Of a stretch of DNA of 47,165 bases, positions 24,499 to 33,514 are shown in pieces (position 1 is the first letter of the stretch; the number at the start of each line of letters is the position of its first letter). Origin of the DNA: CAYJKB01 sp964370625 (lineage in GTDB: Bacteria > Bacillota > Clostridia > Oscillospirales > Butyricicoccaceae); contig CAYJKB010000013.1 in the NCBI GenBank assembly GCA_964370625.1, forward strand, positions 1 to 47,165, in the 5' to 3' direction. The position numbers were made by a program, and so were the translations under genes. Below the pieces are notes generated by a model that saw only the letters and a program-made list of their open reading frames with translations, had not been told where the DNA came from and ran no database searches.

Positions 24499-25494
24499 TT
24501 ACTCCCCTTTCTCATATCCATTGGGGTTATTTTTGTGCCACTGCCAAGCTGTTGAAATAATTTCCTCAAGGCTATCATGTTTAGGTTTCCATCCTAGAAT
24601 TTCTTTTGCAGCATCACTAGAAGCAATTAATTTTGCTGGGTCTCCAGCTCTGCGAGGACAATTAATAGCAGGAATCGGATGGCCTGTTACACGCCTTGCT
24701 GTTTCAATAACTTCCAATACTGTAAATCCTACTCCATTTCCGAGATTAAAAATTCTGCTTTCGCCACCATTTTTAAGATAATCCACAGCTAAGATATGTG
24801 CATCCGAAAGGTCGGTGACATGAATATAATCACGTACACAAGTGCCATCATGTGTTTCATAATCCGTACCAAAAACACTAATTTCTGCACGTTTCCCATT
24901 TGGAACTTGCAAAATCAATGGAATTAAATGGCTTTCAGGTGAATGTGCTTCTCCGATTTCACCAGATGTGTCAGCGCCACATGCATTAAAATACCTCAGC
25001 GATACAAACTTCATACCATGAGCTAAACTTACCCAATTAAACATTTTTTCCATAGCGAGTTTCGTCTCGCCATATGGGTTAGTTGGACAGGCTCTATCAG
25101 TTTCCAAAATTGGTACTCTTTCCGGTTCACCATATGTGGCTGCAGTAGATGAAAATACAACATATTTAACATTTGCTGCAACTAAAGCATCTAACAGTTT
25201 TTTTGTTTTACAAAGGTTGTTTTCATAGTATTTAAGTGGTGCTGTAACACTTTCACCAACTAATGAATATGCTGCAAAATGTATAACTGCTTCTATTTTT
25301 TCTTTTTTGCAAATTTCAGTTATCATATCTACATCACTAATATCACCTTTGAAAAATTTTGCCCTTTTATCAACAGCCTGTTCAAATCCTGTTTCCAAAT
25401 TATCTAAAACTACTACAGTTTCACCTTTTTCGCATAGTTGTTTTACTGTATGTGAGCCTATATACCCAGCTCCACCTAGAACTAATATTGACAT
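24499..25494 (-). CDS. galE: UDP-glucose 4-epimerase
   Basis: The 331-residue short-chain dehydrogenase-type epimerase has the NAD motif GGAGYIGSHT at 7-16, catalytic Ser/Thr in FSSTAATYGEPE and the catalytic Tyr/Lys in NPYGETKLAMEK. DYIHVTDL and the C-terminal GWKPKHDSLEEII are usual for GalE. It interconverts UDP-galactose and UDP-glucose. It lies 33 bases after galK and two before galT. Confidence 0.96.
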   Translation of the reverse strand: MSILVLGGAGYIGSHTVKQLCEKGETVVVLDNLETGFEQAVDKRAKFFKGDISDVDMITEICKKEKIEAVIHFAAYSLVGESVTAPLKYYENNLCKTKKLLDALVAANVKYVVFSSTAATYGEPERVPILETDRACPTNPYGETKLAMEKMFNWVSLAHGMKFVSLRYFNACGADTSGEIGEAHSPESHLIPLILQVPNGKRAEISVFGTDYETHDGTCVRDYIHVTDLSDAHILAVDYLKNGGESRIFNLGNGVGFTVLEVIETARRVTGHPIPAINCPRRAGDPAKLIASSDAAKEILGWKPKHDSLEEIISTAWQWHKNNPNGYEKGE

Positions 25495-25527
25495 AATTTT
25501 TACTCCATTCTACTAAAACAGCAATTT

Positions 25528-26778
25528 TTACTTGATTTCCGTACCGCCAAGTTGTCTAATTGATAAAATATAACATTTATCTTTTCCTAAAATACTTTCA
25601 ATTTTTTCTTTAAATTCTTGTAAGATTTCAATAGGTACAAAAGCTTGAACTGTACCAGCAAAACCTCCTCCATGTACACGATAGGCACCTTTTCCTTGTA
25701 AAAATTCTTGACAAAGTGCCAAAGCCACTGCTACTTTTTGATTTTCAAAGTCACTAATTGCATAGATATTTTGAAGATACATGAACGAAGATTGCCCTGA
25801 TTTTGTTACAAGTTCTAAGAATTTATCATAGTTTTTTTCTTTCAACGCTTGTGCTTCAAGCACAGCATTTTCACTGTCATTAAAAAAGTGTAATGAACGC
25901 AAAAATGCCCTGTCAGAAGTTTTTTTGCAAACTTCAGCAGCGCATTCCAGTAACATTTCTTTTGATACTTGGCGTAAGTATTCTTTGCCAAAAACACCAG
26001 CTACTGCTTTCATTTCATATGCTATTTCAGCATATTCATTTGTTAGATTTGCATGATCTGCACCTGAATCTATTATGCAAATTGCATGACCCATTTTTTC
26101 AATCGGAAAGTCAATATTTTGTATAATTGGTTCATTAGGATTTTCAAAATCAATAGCAACAACATTGCCAACTGATGATGCCATTTGGTCCATTAGTCCA
26201 CAAGGTTTTCCAAAATATACATTTTCTGCATACTGCCCTATTTTTGCAAGTTCAACATCTGAAATTGCATTTTGACAATAAAATGAATTTATAGCATTTC
26301 CAATAAATATTTCAAAAGCCGCAGAAGAACTAAGCCCTGACCCACCAAGCACGCTTGATGTGCAATAAATATCAAGCCCACCTAAAGTATATCCCATTGA
26401 ACTAATTTTAGAAAAAATACCACGAATAAGTGCTTTTGTAGTATTTTTTTCACTATCAACAATTGAAAAATCAGATAAATCTACATCAGTCATACCAAAT
26501 CCTTCAGAAAATAAACGAATTTGCATTTTTTCAGTTTTAGCAACAGCACCAAGTACATCAAGATCAATACTCGCTGCAAGCACATTCCCATGTTGATGGT
26601 CTGTATGATTTCCACCTATTTCAATTCTTCCAGGTGCAGAAAAAAATCGTACTTCTTCTTTTTCCCCAAAGTATTCTAAAAATCCTTTTTCCACCTTTTC
26701 AAATCTTTTATCATAATAGTCTTTATTGCTTTCATATTGAGGGTAAATCATTTTAATTTCTTCAATATTATTTTGCAT
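25528..26778 (-). CDS. galK: Galactokinase
   Basis: The 416-residue GHMP kinase has the galactokinase signature GRIEIGGNHTDHQHG near residue 50, the ATP loop SSVLGGSGLSSSAAFE near 145, and the third motif YRVHGGGFAGT close to the C-terminus. It phosphorylates alpha-galactose to galactose-1-phosphate. The ATG at 26778 follows AGGAGG at a slightly long spacing; an ATG nine codons later has a weaker site. It is the first gene of the four-gene Leloir operon and has its own promoter at 26,833-26,861. Confidence 0.95.
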   Translation of the reverse strand: MQNNIEEIKMIYPQYESNKDYYDKRFEKVEKGFLEYFGEKEEVRFFSAPGRIEIGGNHTDHQHGNVLAASIDLDVLGAVAKTEKMQIRLFSEGFGMTDVDLSDFSIVDSEKNTTKALIRGIFSKISSMGYTLGGLDIYCTSSVLGGSGLSSSAAFEIFIGNAINSFYCQNAISDVELAKIGQYAENVYFGKPCGLMDQMASSVGNVVAIDFENPNEPIIQNIDFPIEKMGHAICIIDSGADHANLTNEYAEIAYEMKAVAGVFGKEYLRQVSKEMLLECAAEVCKKTSDRAFLRSLHFFNDSENAVLEAQALKEKNYDKFLELVTKSGQSSFMYLQNIYAISDFENQKVAVALALCQEFLQGKGAYRVHGGGFAGTVQAFVPIEILQEFKEKIESILGKDKCYILSIRQLGGTEIK

Positions 26779-26832
26779 TTTAATGTTTTTCCTCCTGTTT
26801 TTGGTATATACTTAATTCGCTATTCTTTCTAA

Positions 26833-26861
26833 ATAATACTTCAAGAATTATTTTTATTCAA
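26833..26861 (-). promoter_or_regulatory. Promoter of the gal operon
   Basis: On the minus strand TTGAAT (26861-26856) and TATTAT (26838-26833) are 17 bp apart, about 55 bases before the galK ATG. No obvious palindromic operator was seen next to it. Confidence 0.6.
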
Positions 26862-26951
26862 CAATTTTTATAAGACAAAATTGTTTTTTGTGCATTTAAC
26901 ATAATTCGTATTTGATTTTTTTATCTATTTTGATGAATTCATTCCTTGTTC

Positions 26952-27803
26952 TTATGTATTTTTCCCATAAATGCTATTTTTACGATATTCACGAGGTGTA
27001 CATTTCACTTCAGCTTTAAAAATTTTAGTAAAATAATTATAATCATAAATTCCGACATCACAGGCAATTTCATTAATTTTAAGTGTCGTATCCGAAAGAA
27101 GCAATTTTGCTTTGTGAATACGAATCTGTTTTATATGGTTCATAATTGTGACACCAAAAAGTTTGTTTGTAACGGCATAAAAATTTGTTTTATTAAACCC
27201 AAAATTTTTGCATAATTTAGCAATCGTGATTTCTTGTGTGATATTTTCCAAAATATAATTATCGATTTTATAAGCAAGTGAATTTTTATCAAGAAATGCA
27301 AGTGTAGTTGTACAAATATAATTTGCATAAATTTCTATTATCGTTTGCACTGCTCGAAGTTTCTCTTCATTTGCTGTGCTAAGATTTGCAAACTCTTTTG
27401 CTAATTTTGCAAATTCAAGATTATATTCAACAAACTTTTTTTCTAATTGTTTCACATCAAACTGATGATTATCTGTGCAATTAATCTGCCCTACCATCAA
27501 AAAACCTATGATAGATCCGTTTGTTTTAAGTGGTGAAATAACTTCATGTATCCCTGCATGACAAGTGTATGATAATGTAGTTTTTTCTTTTTTACATTGC
27601 TCAAAATGTGTAAAATCATCATGTTTACACTTAGATTGTAATTTTTCATTTTCACGTAGAATTTTACAAAAACTAGATAATCTATCTGGAATTGCAAATA
27701 TCTCTTGATACTCTTTGTTGAATAATGCTATTCTAAATCCTGTAAGTATATAAAAATCTGTTAATATCTTTTCAATTTCAGGCAAATTATATATAATATC
27801 CAA
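26952..27803 (-). CDS. AraC-family regulator with PocR sensory domain
   Basis: The protein is 283 residues from a TTG at 27803, chosen because AGGAGGG lies nine bases before it. The N-terminal half is a PocR-type ligand domain: FCKILRENEKLQSKCKHDD, then YTCHAGIHEVISPL and GFLMVGQI, with cysteines placed as in that family. The C-terminal half is a double AraC HTH, ending VGIYDYNYFTKIFKAEVKCTPREYRK. It is divergent from the URO-D-like gene across a 16-bp palindrome and lies upstream of galK on the same strand. Its target could be either neighbour; the divergent layout favours the URO-D-like gene. Confidence 0.85.
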   Translation of the reverse strand: MDIIYNLPEIEKILTDFYILTGFRIALFNKEYQEIFAIPDRLSSFCKILRENEKLQSKCKHDDFTHFEQCKKEKTTLSYTCHAGIHEVISPLKTNGSIIGFLMVGQINCTDNHQFDVKQLEKKFVEYNLEFAKLAKEFANLSTANEEKLRAVQTIIEIYANYICTTTLAFLDKNSLAYKIDNYILENITQEITIAKLCKNFGFNKTNFYAVTNKLFGVTIMNHIKQIRIHKAKLLLSDTTLKINEIACDVGIYDYNYFTKIFKAEVKCTPREYRKNSIYGKNT

Positions 27804-27849
27804 AACCAGAGCCCTCCTGAACAAATTTACTATTTTTATGGAATTAATT

Positions 27850-27865
27850 AACTATAATTATAGTT
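27850..27865. promoter_or_regulatory. Palindromic operator candidate between araC-type gene and URO-D-like gene
   Basis: AACTATAATTATAGTT is a perfect 16-bp palindrome, and outer ATGGAA (27838-27843) mirrors TTCCAT (27864-27869). It overlaps the expected -35 area of a TATAAT box at 27876-27881 facing the URO-D-like gene. The regulator that binds it is not shown by the sequence. Confidence 0.45.
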
Positions 27866-27923
27866 CCATGACGAATATAATACAAGTATCAATTTAAATT
27901 TATTTTCATGGAGGAAAGTTTTT

Positions 27924-28952
27924 ATGACTAGAAGAGAATGTGTAATCAAGGCTTTAACTCACCAAAATACCGACATCGTACCTTTTCATTTTGATTTTAC
28001 CGAGCAAGCACTTGAGAAAATGATAGAACATACCGGTGATCCTGACATTGAAAACAAATTAGGTTCATATCTCCATTACAAGCAATATTGGGGTTGGCCA
28101 ACTGAAATTCCTTCTAAGCCTGGATATTTCAAAGATGAATTTGGAGTTGAATGGAATAGAAATGGTGCTGATAAAGATATTGGACTACCTGATGAATATC
28201 AAATTGAAGATTTAGAAGATTATAATTATGTTTTTCCAACTTGTGACGAAGCTAGACTTCGAGCAGAATGCGAAGAAATGACTAAAGACAAGGAAAAAGA
28301 TGATAGATTCATTTTTTACGGCTTTGGCTTCATGATGTTTGAGCGTGCTTGGTCTCTTATGGGTATGGAAAACATTCTAGTTAGTATGGTTGCATGTCCT
28401 GAAGAAACTGCAGATTTCTTTAACAAAATCGGCGATTACTACTGTAATTTGCTTGATATTGCCCTTGAATATGATTTTGATGGTATTTATTTTGGTGATG
28501 ATTGGGGTCAGCAAAAAGGACTTATTATGGGTGATACTCACTGGAGAAATTATATTAAGCCACAAATGGCTAGACTTTATAAGAAAATTAAAGATAAAGG
28601 CTTGTTTGTACTTCAACATTCATGTGGCGATTGTTCTCAAATTTTACCTGACTTAATCGAAATAGGTCTTGATTGCTATCAAACTTTCCAGCCAGAAATT
28701 TATGATATTGCCAAAATTAAAGAAACTTATGGTGATAAACTTGCTTTTTGGGGAGGTATTTCTACCCAACAATGCCTACCTTATGCTACACCAGAAGAAG
28801 TTCGTGCAGAAGTTAAACGTATTTACGATGTGCTGTATAAAAATGGCGGATATATAATCGCTCCAACTCATGCACTTGCTTTTGATGTTCCATGCGAAAA
28901 TATATTAGCTATGGCAGAAGTTTGTAATAACCAAGATAAATATTTAAAATAA
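27924..28952 (+). CDS. Uroporphyrinogen decarboxylase-like protein (MtaA/CmuA-type URO-D family)
   Basis: This 342-residue URO-D fold protein has no sign of being HemE. It has the putative zinc-binding LQHSCGDCSQILPDLIEIGLD and the later APTHALAFDVPCENILAM, whose Cys could be the third ligand seen in corrinoid-dependent methyltransferases. Such genes often sit beside AraC-type regulators in sugar clusters of Clostridia, with unknown substrate. No corrinoid protein is encoded nearby. A CATGGAGGAAAG site precedes the ATG. It is divergent from the PocR-AraC gene and followed by a terminator. Confidence 0.8.
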   Translation: MTRRECVIKALTHQNTDIVPFHFDFTEQALEKMIEHTGDPDIENKLGSYLHYKQYWGWPTEIPSKPGYFKDEFGVEWNRNGADKDIGLPDEYQIEDLEDYNYVFPTCDEARLRAECEEMTKDKEKDDRFIFYGFGFMMFERAWSLMGMENILVSMVACPEETADFFNKIGDYYCNLLDIALEYDFDGIYFGDDWGQQKGLIMGDTHWRNYIKPQMARLYKKIKDKGLFVLQHSCGDCSQILPDLIEIGLDCYQTFQPEIYDIAKIKETYGDKLAFWGGISTQQCLPYATPEEVRAEVKRIYDVLYKNGGYIIAPTHALAFDVPCENILAMAEVCNNQDKYLK

Positions 28953-28963
28953 ATTATTGCTTT

Positions 28964-29009
28964 AAAAAAAGGGCTGTGTCATAATAATTATGATACAATC
29001 CTTTTTTTG
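28964..29009. terminator. Terminator after the URO-D-like gene
   Basis: AAAAAAAGG, then TGT and TCATAAT arms, pair with ATGATACA and TCCTTTTTTT. The GGCTGTG arm resembles the dispersed hairpins near 37,835 and 40,451. Confidence 0.8.
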
Positions 29010-29041
29010 CCATTTAATAATTTTTTAGGAGGATACGGTTT

Positions 29042-30634
29042 ATGTATACCATTTTAATTGTTGATGATGAGGATAATATAAGAAAAGCTTTTATAAATGC
29101 TGTAAATTGGAATGAAATGGGTTTTGAAATTGTTGGACAAGCTTCTAACGGTGTCGAAGCTTTAGATTTTATTGAGAGGCATGATATAGATTTACTAATT
29201 ACTGATATTATGATGCCTATAATGGGTGGAATTGAGCTTGTTCGTGCTGTTCGTGAAATTAAACCTAATGTTCAAATTGTATTTTTATCTGGACATGATG
29301 AATTTCAATATGCTAAACAAGCAATTAAATATAATATTTTAGATTATATTCTAAAACCTATCACCACCGAGGGTATTTTAGAGGAATTTTCACGAGTTAA
29401 AAAATTGCTCGATAGCAAATATTCTGAAATTTTGGATATTGACACTCAAATTGATAGTTTAAAAGAACTTCAAAATGTTAAAAAAGATTTATTTTTAGTT
29501 AAATTAATTTGTAATGGTTTTCAAAACGAGCAGATTTCCGAAAGTTTTTCTGAAATTAGTATTTCTATTCCTGAAACTGTAGAAAACTCATTTAATTATG
29601 TTATCTGTGTGATAAAACCTAAAGAAAACTGCAAAAATATTGGTAGTGCTACTTATAAAAGATTGCTAAATATAGTTGAAATTATTTCAAAGAAATATGT
29701 TTCAAGTGAATGTGTTTTATATGGTGACAGAGTTATAACTCTTGCTTGCGACACTTCAGAAGCATTAAATAAATTTGTTGATGTGCTTTCAAAAGATATT
29801 TTGCTTACTTCAAAGCGTATACTTGGAATTGATATAGCTTTCGCACAAAGTAACTATTATGAAGATATTACACAAACTCATATTGCTTTTTCTGAAACAA
29901 ATGATGCTGTTATTTCAATAGAAAAGACTGACGAACAAATCATACATATAAATGATATTATTTCCAAAAAAGAAGATTTAGGCATAGGTAAATTATTGAA
30001 TGAACTTGAAGCCAATATGATTTCTGCCGATAAAGAAGCCGTTACATCTTTACTTTCACAGATATTTGATAAGTTGCAGGACAAACAAGCTAATAGCCCT
30101 GTTTTTAATTTATACGTTTTTGAGATTTTATCAGTTTTATTTAAAACTAGAAGAATTATAGCAGATGATATTGAACTTGAAATGATGATTTCTAAATTTT
30201 TCTCATTTAACGCCCCAAAAGAAAAGACAAAAGAAGAAATTTTAAATTTAGGGTTATCCATCATTGAAGGCATTTTAAATCAACGACAAAAAAATGTAGG
30301 CTATTTAGTTAGTAGGGCTCGTGATATTGTTACATCAGAATATAATAATCCTGAGCTCACTTTAAGTTTACTTGCAAAAAAATTAAATTGTTCACCCAAT
30401 TATTTATCTAGTAATATTAAAAAATCACTTGGTAAAAGTTTTGTTGAACTTTTAGTTGATGCACGAATGAATAAAGCTCGTGAACAGCTTTTAACTACAA
30501 ATAAAAAAATTCGTGAAATTTCAGAAGAGTGTGGTTTTACAAATCAGCATTATTTTTCATATTCTTTTAAGAAATATTTTAATCAATCCCCAAATGCAAT
30601 CAGAAAAGATATACTGTCATCTGACAATGAATAA
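29042..30634 (+). CDS. YesN-like response regulator (REC + AraC HTH)
   Basis: The 530-residue protein starts with a receiver domain: acidic pair DDED at 8-11, phospho-acceptor Asp55 in LLITDIMMP, and conserved Lys in YILKPI. A long middle region of no recognised fold covers about 140-420. An AraC-type double HTH closes the protein (SLLAKKLNCSPNYLSSNIKKSLG, then ISEECGFTNQHYFSYSFKKYF). It is followed 24 bases later by the sensor kinase gene. It probably controls the downstream galactose import genes, given the order kinase, binding protein, mglBAC. A TTAGGAGGA site precedes the ATG. Confidence 0.92.
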   Translation: MYTILIVDDEDNIRKAFINAVNWNEMGFEIVGQASNGVEALDFIERHDIDLLITDIMMPIMGGIELVRAVREIKPNVQIVFLSGHDEFQYAKQAIKYNILDYILKPITTEGILEEFSRVKKLLDSKYSEILDIDTQIDSLKELQNVKKDLFLVKLICNGFQNEQISESFSEISISIPETVENSFNYVICVIKPKENCKNIGSATYKRLLNIVEIISKKYVSSECVLYGDRVITLACDTSEALNKFVDVLSKDILLTSKRILGIDIAFAQSNYYEDITQTHIAFSETNDAVISIEKTDEQIIHINDIISKKEDLGIGKLLNELEANMISADKEAVTSLLSQIFDKLQDKQANSPVFNLYVFEILSVLFKTRRIIADDIELEMMISKFFSFNAPKEKTKEEILNLGLSIIEGILNQRQKNVGYLVSRARDIVTSEYNNPELTLSLLAKKLNCSPNYLSSNIKKSLGKSFVELLVDARMNKAREQLLTTNKKIREISEECGFTNQHYFSYSFKKYFNQSPNAIRKDILSSDNE

Positions 30635-30658
30635 AATTTAACTGAAAATGGAGTGTTT

Positions 30659-32371
30659 ATGAAATTTCTACGCAAAAAAATATATAATTTATTTAGAAAT
30701 CCATCTATTAATTTAGTTGCTCTTTTTATAATTTTATTAAATACCTTTGTATTATTAATTCTTACATCAATTGTTTTGTTATCTCGCTATAGTCAAAGCA
30801 ACACTACTGTTGCTATGCAAAATACAGAACAAACTACTACAAATATTGCAAAAAGTATTGAAACTTTTGTTGAAGAGCGAATAGATAACTTAATTTGGGT
30901 TAAAGAAAATCGTGGAGCTTTAGACCTTGCTACAATTCATGAAATAAATACTGATATAATCATGGTTGGTATTTTTGATGAAAAAGGTGAGTTAATAAAC
31001 TACGCAGCAAATGATAATCTTCTACTTAAAAATATTTCTCCCGCTGAAAATTTATCTTTTTTTAATTACAGCAATATGATTGAAGATGCTTATTATATAG
31101 CTATTCCACATGTTAATAATATGTTTGTGGAATATTATCCTTGGGTTGTAACGTTTACAACAAAAACTAGAATTAATGATGAAATTTATTATATCATTAT
31201 GGATATTGAGCTTGATAAAATGTCACAATACATAGATAAAATCTTAATTGGTGATAGAGGGTATGTATTTATAGCTGATAATAACGGCAATATTGTATAT
31301 CATCCACAACAACGTTTAATTCATACAAATTTAAAAGAAGAAAATCAAGATATCCTACTTCAAGTTTATCAAACAGGTTCTGTAATTACTAATTCAAACA
31401 TTTATTCTTCTGCCCCTATCGAATCTACAAACTGGAATGTTATTGGTGTTAGTAATATGGACGAACTTGTGTCTACTATTTCTGCTGAATTTACTGAATA
31501 TGCAATAATTATTCTAGTTAGTGCTGTTGTTGTATCTCTGCTATTAGTTAGAATACTGTTTTCTGTACTCACTTTGCCTATGAAACGACTTATCAATGAT
31601 ATTAAATCCTTTGAACAAAACATGGATACTTATACTTATAAAGAAATAAAAGGTGTATCAGAATTTGTTGAACTTCAAATTTCATTTGAACATATGGTAA
31701 CTAGGATTAAGCTTTTAATTGAACAATTAATAAAAAATGAAAAAGAGCTTCAAAAATTTGAACTAAAAGCACTTCAAGCTCAAATTAATCCACATTTCTT
31801 ATATAATACATTAGATTCTATCTTTTGGTTGTGTAAAGAAGATGGAAATGATGATGCTGCTAACATGGTTGCTGCTTTATCTAATACCTTTAGAATATCT
31901 ATCAGTCGTGGTCAAGATGAAATTTTTATTCACGAAGAAATACGTCATGTACAAAGTTATTTAATTATTTTAAATTTAAGATATAAAAATCAATTTAGCT
32001 ATAAATTTGAAGTTGATGCTGAAATTTCAAATTACAAATGCCTTAAAATTTTGCTTCAACCTTTTGTAGAAAATGCAATTTACCATGGACTAAATCGCAT
32101 GATTGATGAGGGAGAAATAATTATTAAAGGATATAAACAAGATAACAGCATTATATTCAAAGTAATTGATAACGGAATTGGCATGGACGAATATCAAATT
32201 TCTCAACTTTATATTGAGAATAATGATAAAACTGGAATTGGTGTGAAAAATGTTCATGATAGAATTCGTGTTTTTTATGGCGAAGATTATGGTGTTTCAA
32301 TTAAAAGTGACTTAGATGAAGGAACAGAAATAACGCTTAAAATACCGATAGTAAAAGAGGAGGAAAAATAA
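30659..32371 (+). CDS. YesM-like sensor histidine kinase
   Basis: The protein is 570 residues from the ATG at 30659 (GGAG six bases before it; a GTG two codons earlier is less well placed). It has a membrane helix at about 15-40, an extracellular dCache-like sensor (about 45-280), a second helix, then HAMP. The His_kinase domain carries the phospho-His in LQAQINPHFLYNTLDS, and the ATPase has N box ENAIYHG, DNGIGMD and TGIGVKNVHDRI. It pairs with the upstream response regulator. Its stop overlaps the start of a sugar-binding lipoprotein, which suggests that protein presents ligand to the sensor domain. Confidence 0.93.
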   Translation: MKFLRKKIYNLFRNPSINLVALFIILLNTFVLLILTSIVLLSRYSQSNTTVAMQNTEQTTTNIAKSIETFVEERIDNLIWVKENRGALDLATIHEINTDIIMVGIFDEKGELINYAANDNLLLKNISPAENLSFFNYSNMIEDAYYIAIPHVNNMFVEYYPWVVTFTTKTRINDEIYYIIMDIELDKMSQYIDKILIGDRGYVFIADNNGNIVYHPQQRLIHTNLKEENQDILLQVYQTGSVITNSNIYSSAPIESTNWNVIGVSNMDELVSTISAEFTEYAIIILVSAVVVSLLLVRILFSVLTLPMKRLINDIKSFEQNMDTYTYKEIKGVSEFVELQISFEHMVTRIKLLIEQLIKNEKELQKFELKALQAQINPHFLYNTLDSIFWLCKEDGNDDAANMVAALSNTFRISISRGQDEIFIHEEIRHVQSYLIILNLRYKNQFSYKFEVDAEISNYKCLKILLQPFVENAIYHGLNRMIDEGEIIIKGYKQDNSIIFKVIDNGIGMDEYQISQLYIENNDKTGIGVKNVHDRIRVFYGEDYGVSIKSDLDEGTEITLKIPIVKEEEK

Positions 32372-33330
32372 TGAGAAGATTTTTGTTTTGTTTAATCAGT
32401 TTAATCTTTTTAACTAGTTGCACTCCTTCTTATCGGCAAGTAAATCAAGATAATAGTATATTATTTATTCCAAAATCACAGATTTCAAGCTTTTGGGAAA
32501 TTACAATCGATGGTTATAATACTGCTATTGCTGAATATAATGAAGATGGAGTTGTTTTATCTACACTTTCTGAAGAAGATATTGATGGGCAAATTGATAT
32601 TGTAAATAATGCTGTTATTCAAGGTTATGATGCTATTATCATTTCTGCTTTAAGCTATGAAGAGCTTGCTAATTCTGTTCAACATGCTATAGATGAAGGT
32701 GTCGAAGTTGTCGTTATTGATAGCGATGTTAATGTTGATGATGTAAAGGTTAGAATTTCTACAGATAACTATAATGCAGGGTTTAAAATGGGCGAAACTG
32801 TGGCAGAGCTTATGAATTACTCAGGATATATAGGTGTTTTAGCTTTTGATATTTATACACAAAACCTCGAAGACCGTATCAAAGGTTTTAGAGATGCTAT
32901 TGAAACTTTTGAGCAAATCGAAATAGTTCAAACAGAGCAAGTTTATTCTACACATGCCGATGCTATGTCCGGTACAACTGCTATTATTGAAAATAATTCA
33001 AACCTTGATGCAATTGTTACTTTTAATGAAATCACAACTGTTGCTATGGGACAAGTTATTCATGATAAAGGTAGGGAGGATTTAGTTGCAGTTGGTTTTG
33101 ATAACAATAGTGTTGTTGTTAACTTTTTAGAAACTGGTGTACTAGATGCAATTATTGTTCAAAATCAATTTGCTATGGGCTATTTAGGAGCAGAATATGC
33201 GATAAAATTACTTAATGATGAAATTGATGAACATATAAATATTGATACAGGTGTAAATATTGTAACTAGAGATAATATTTTTAATGAAGAAATACAAACT
33301 ATTTTATTCCCTTTCGAGATATCACATTAA
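32371..33330 (+). CDS. Sugar-binding lipoprotein, probable sensor partner of the kinase
   Basis: The 319-residue protein has a lipoprotein signal (MRRFLFCLISLIFLTSC) and a Peripla_BP_4 (RbsB-like) fold: FIPKSQISSFWEITIDGYNTAI, GYDAIIISAL, VVVIDSDV, STDNYNAGFKMGE and VAVGFDNN. It overlaps the kinase gene by one base and lies 184 bases before mglB. It has no transporter partners of its own, unlike the MglB paralogue downstream. The arrangement matches XylFII-LytS-YesN-type three-component sensing known for xylose in clostridia. The ligand is probably galactose or a galactoside, by context only. Confidence 0.85.
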   Translation: MRRFLFCLISLIFLTSCTPSYRQVNQDNSILFIPKSQISSFWEITIDGYNTAIAEYNEDGVVLSTLSEEDIDGQIDIVNNAVIQGYDAIIISALSYEELANSVQHAIDEGVEVVVIDSDVNVDDVKVRISTDNYNAGFKMGETVAELMNYSGYIGVLAFDIYTQNLEDRIKGFRDAIETFEQIEIVQTEQVYSTHADAMSGTTAIIENNSNLDAIVTFNEITTVAMGQVIHDKGREDLVAVGFDNNSVVVNFLETGVLDAIIVQNQFAMGYLGAEYAIKLLNDEIDEHINIDTGVNIVTRDNIFNEEIQTILFPFEISH

Positions 33331-33335
33331 AAAAA

Positions 33336-33364
33336 CATACAAAATCTTAAAAAATCATACAAAA
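33336..33364 (+). promoter_or_regulatory. Direct repeats upstream of mglB, candidate response-regulator site
   Basis: CATACAAAA occurs at 33336-33344 and again at 33356-33364. The start-to-start distance is 20 bp, about two helical turns, as AraC-type dimers prefer. The second copy ends 67 bp before the mglB -35 box. Confidence 0.5.
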
Positions 33365-33431
33365 CATTAATAGAATATAACACTGACGTAAAAAAAAGGA
33401 AAAATATATAAATAACTGATAATTTATTGTA

Positions 33432-33460
33432 TTGTTAATATGCTAATTTTTGGATACAAT
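33432..33460 (+). promoter_or_regulatory. Promoter of mglBAC
   Basis: TTGTTA (33432-33437) and TACAAT (33455-33460) are 17 bp apart, about 55 bases before the mglB start. Confidence 0.65.
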
Positions 33461-33514
33461 AATCACATACTTAATCGCTAACAAAATAAACAATTACAAT
33501 TCAGGAGGTCTATT

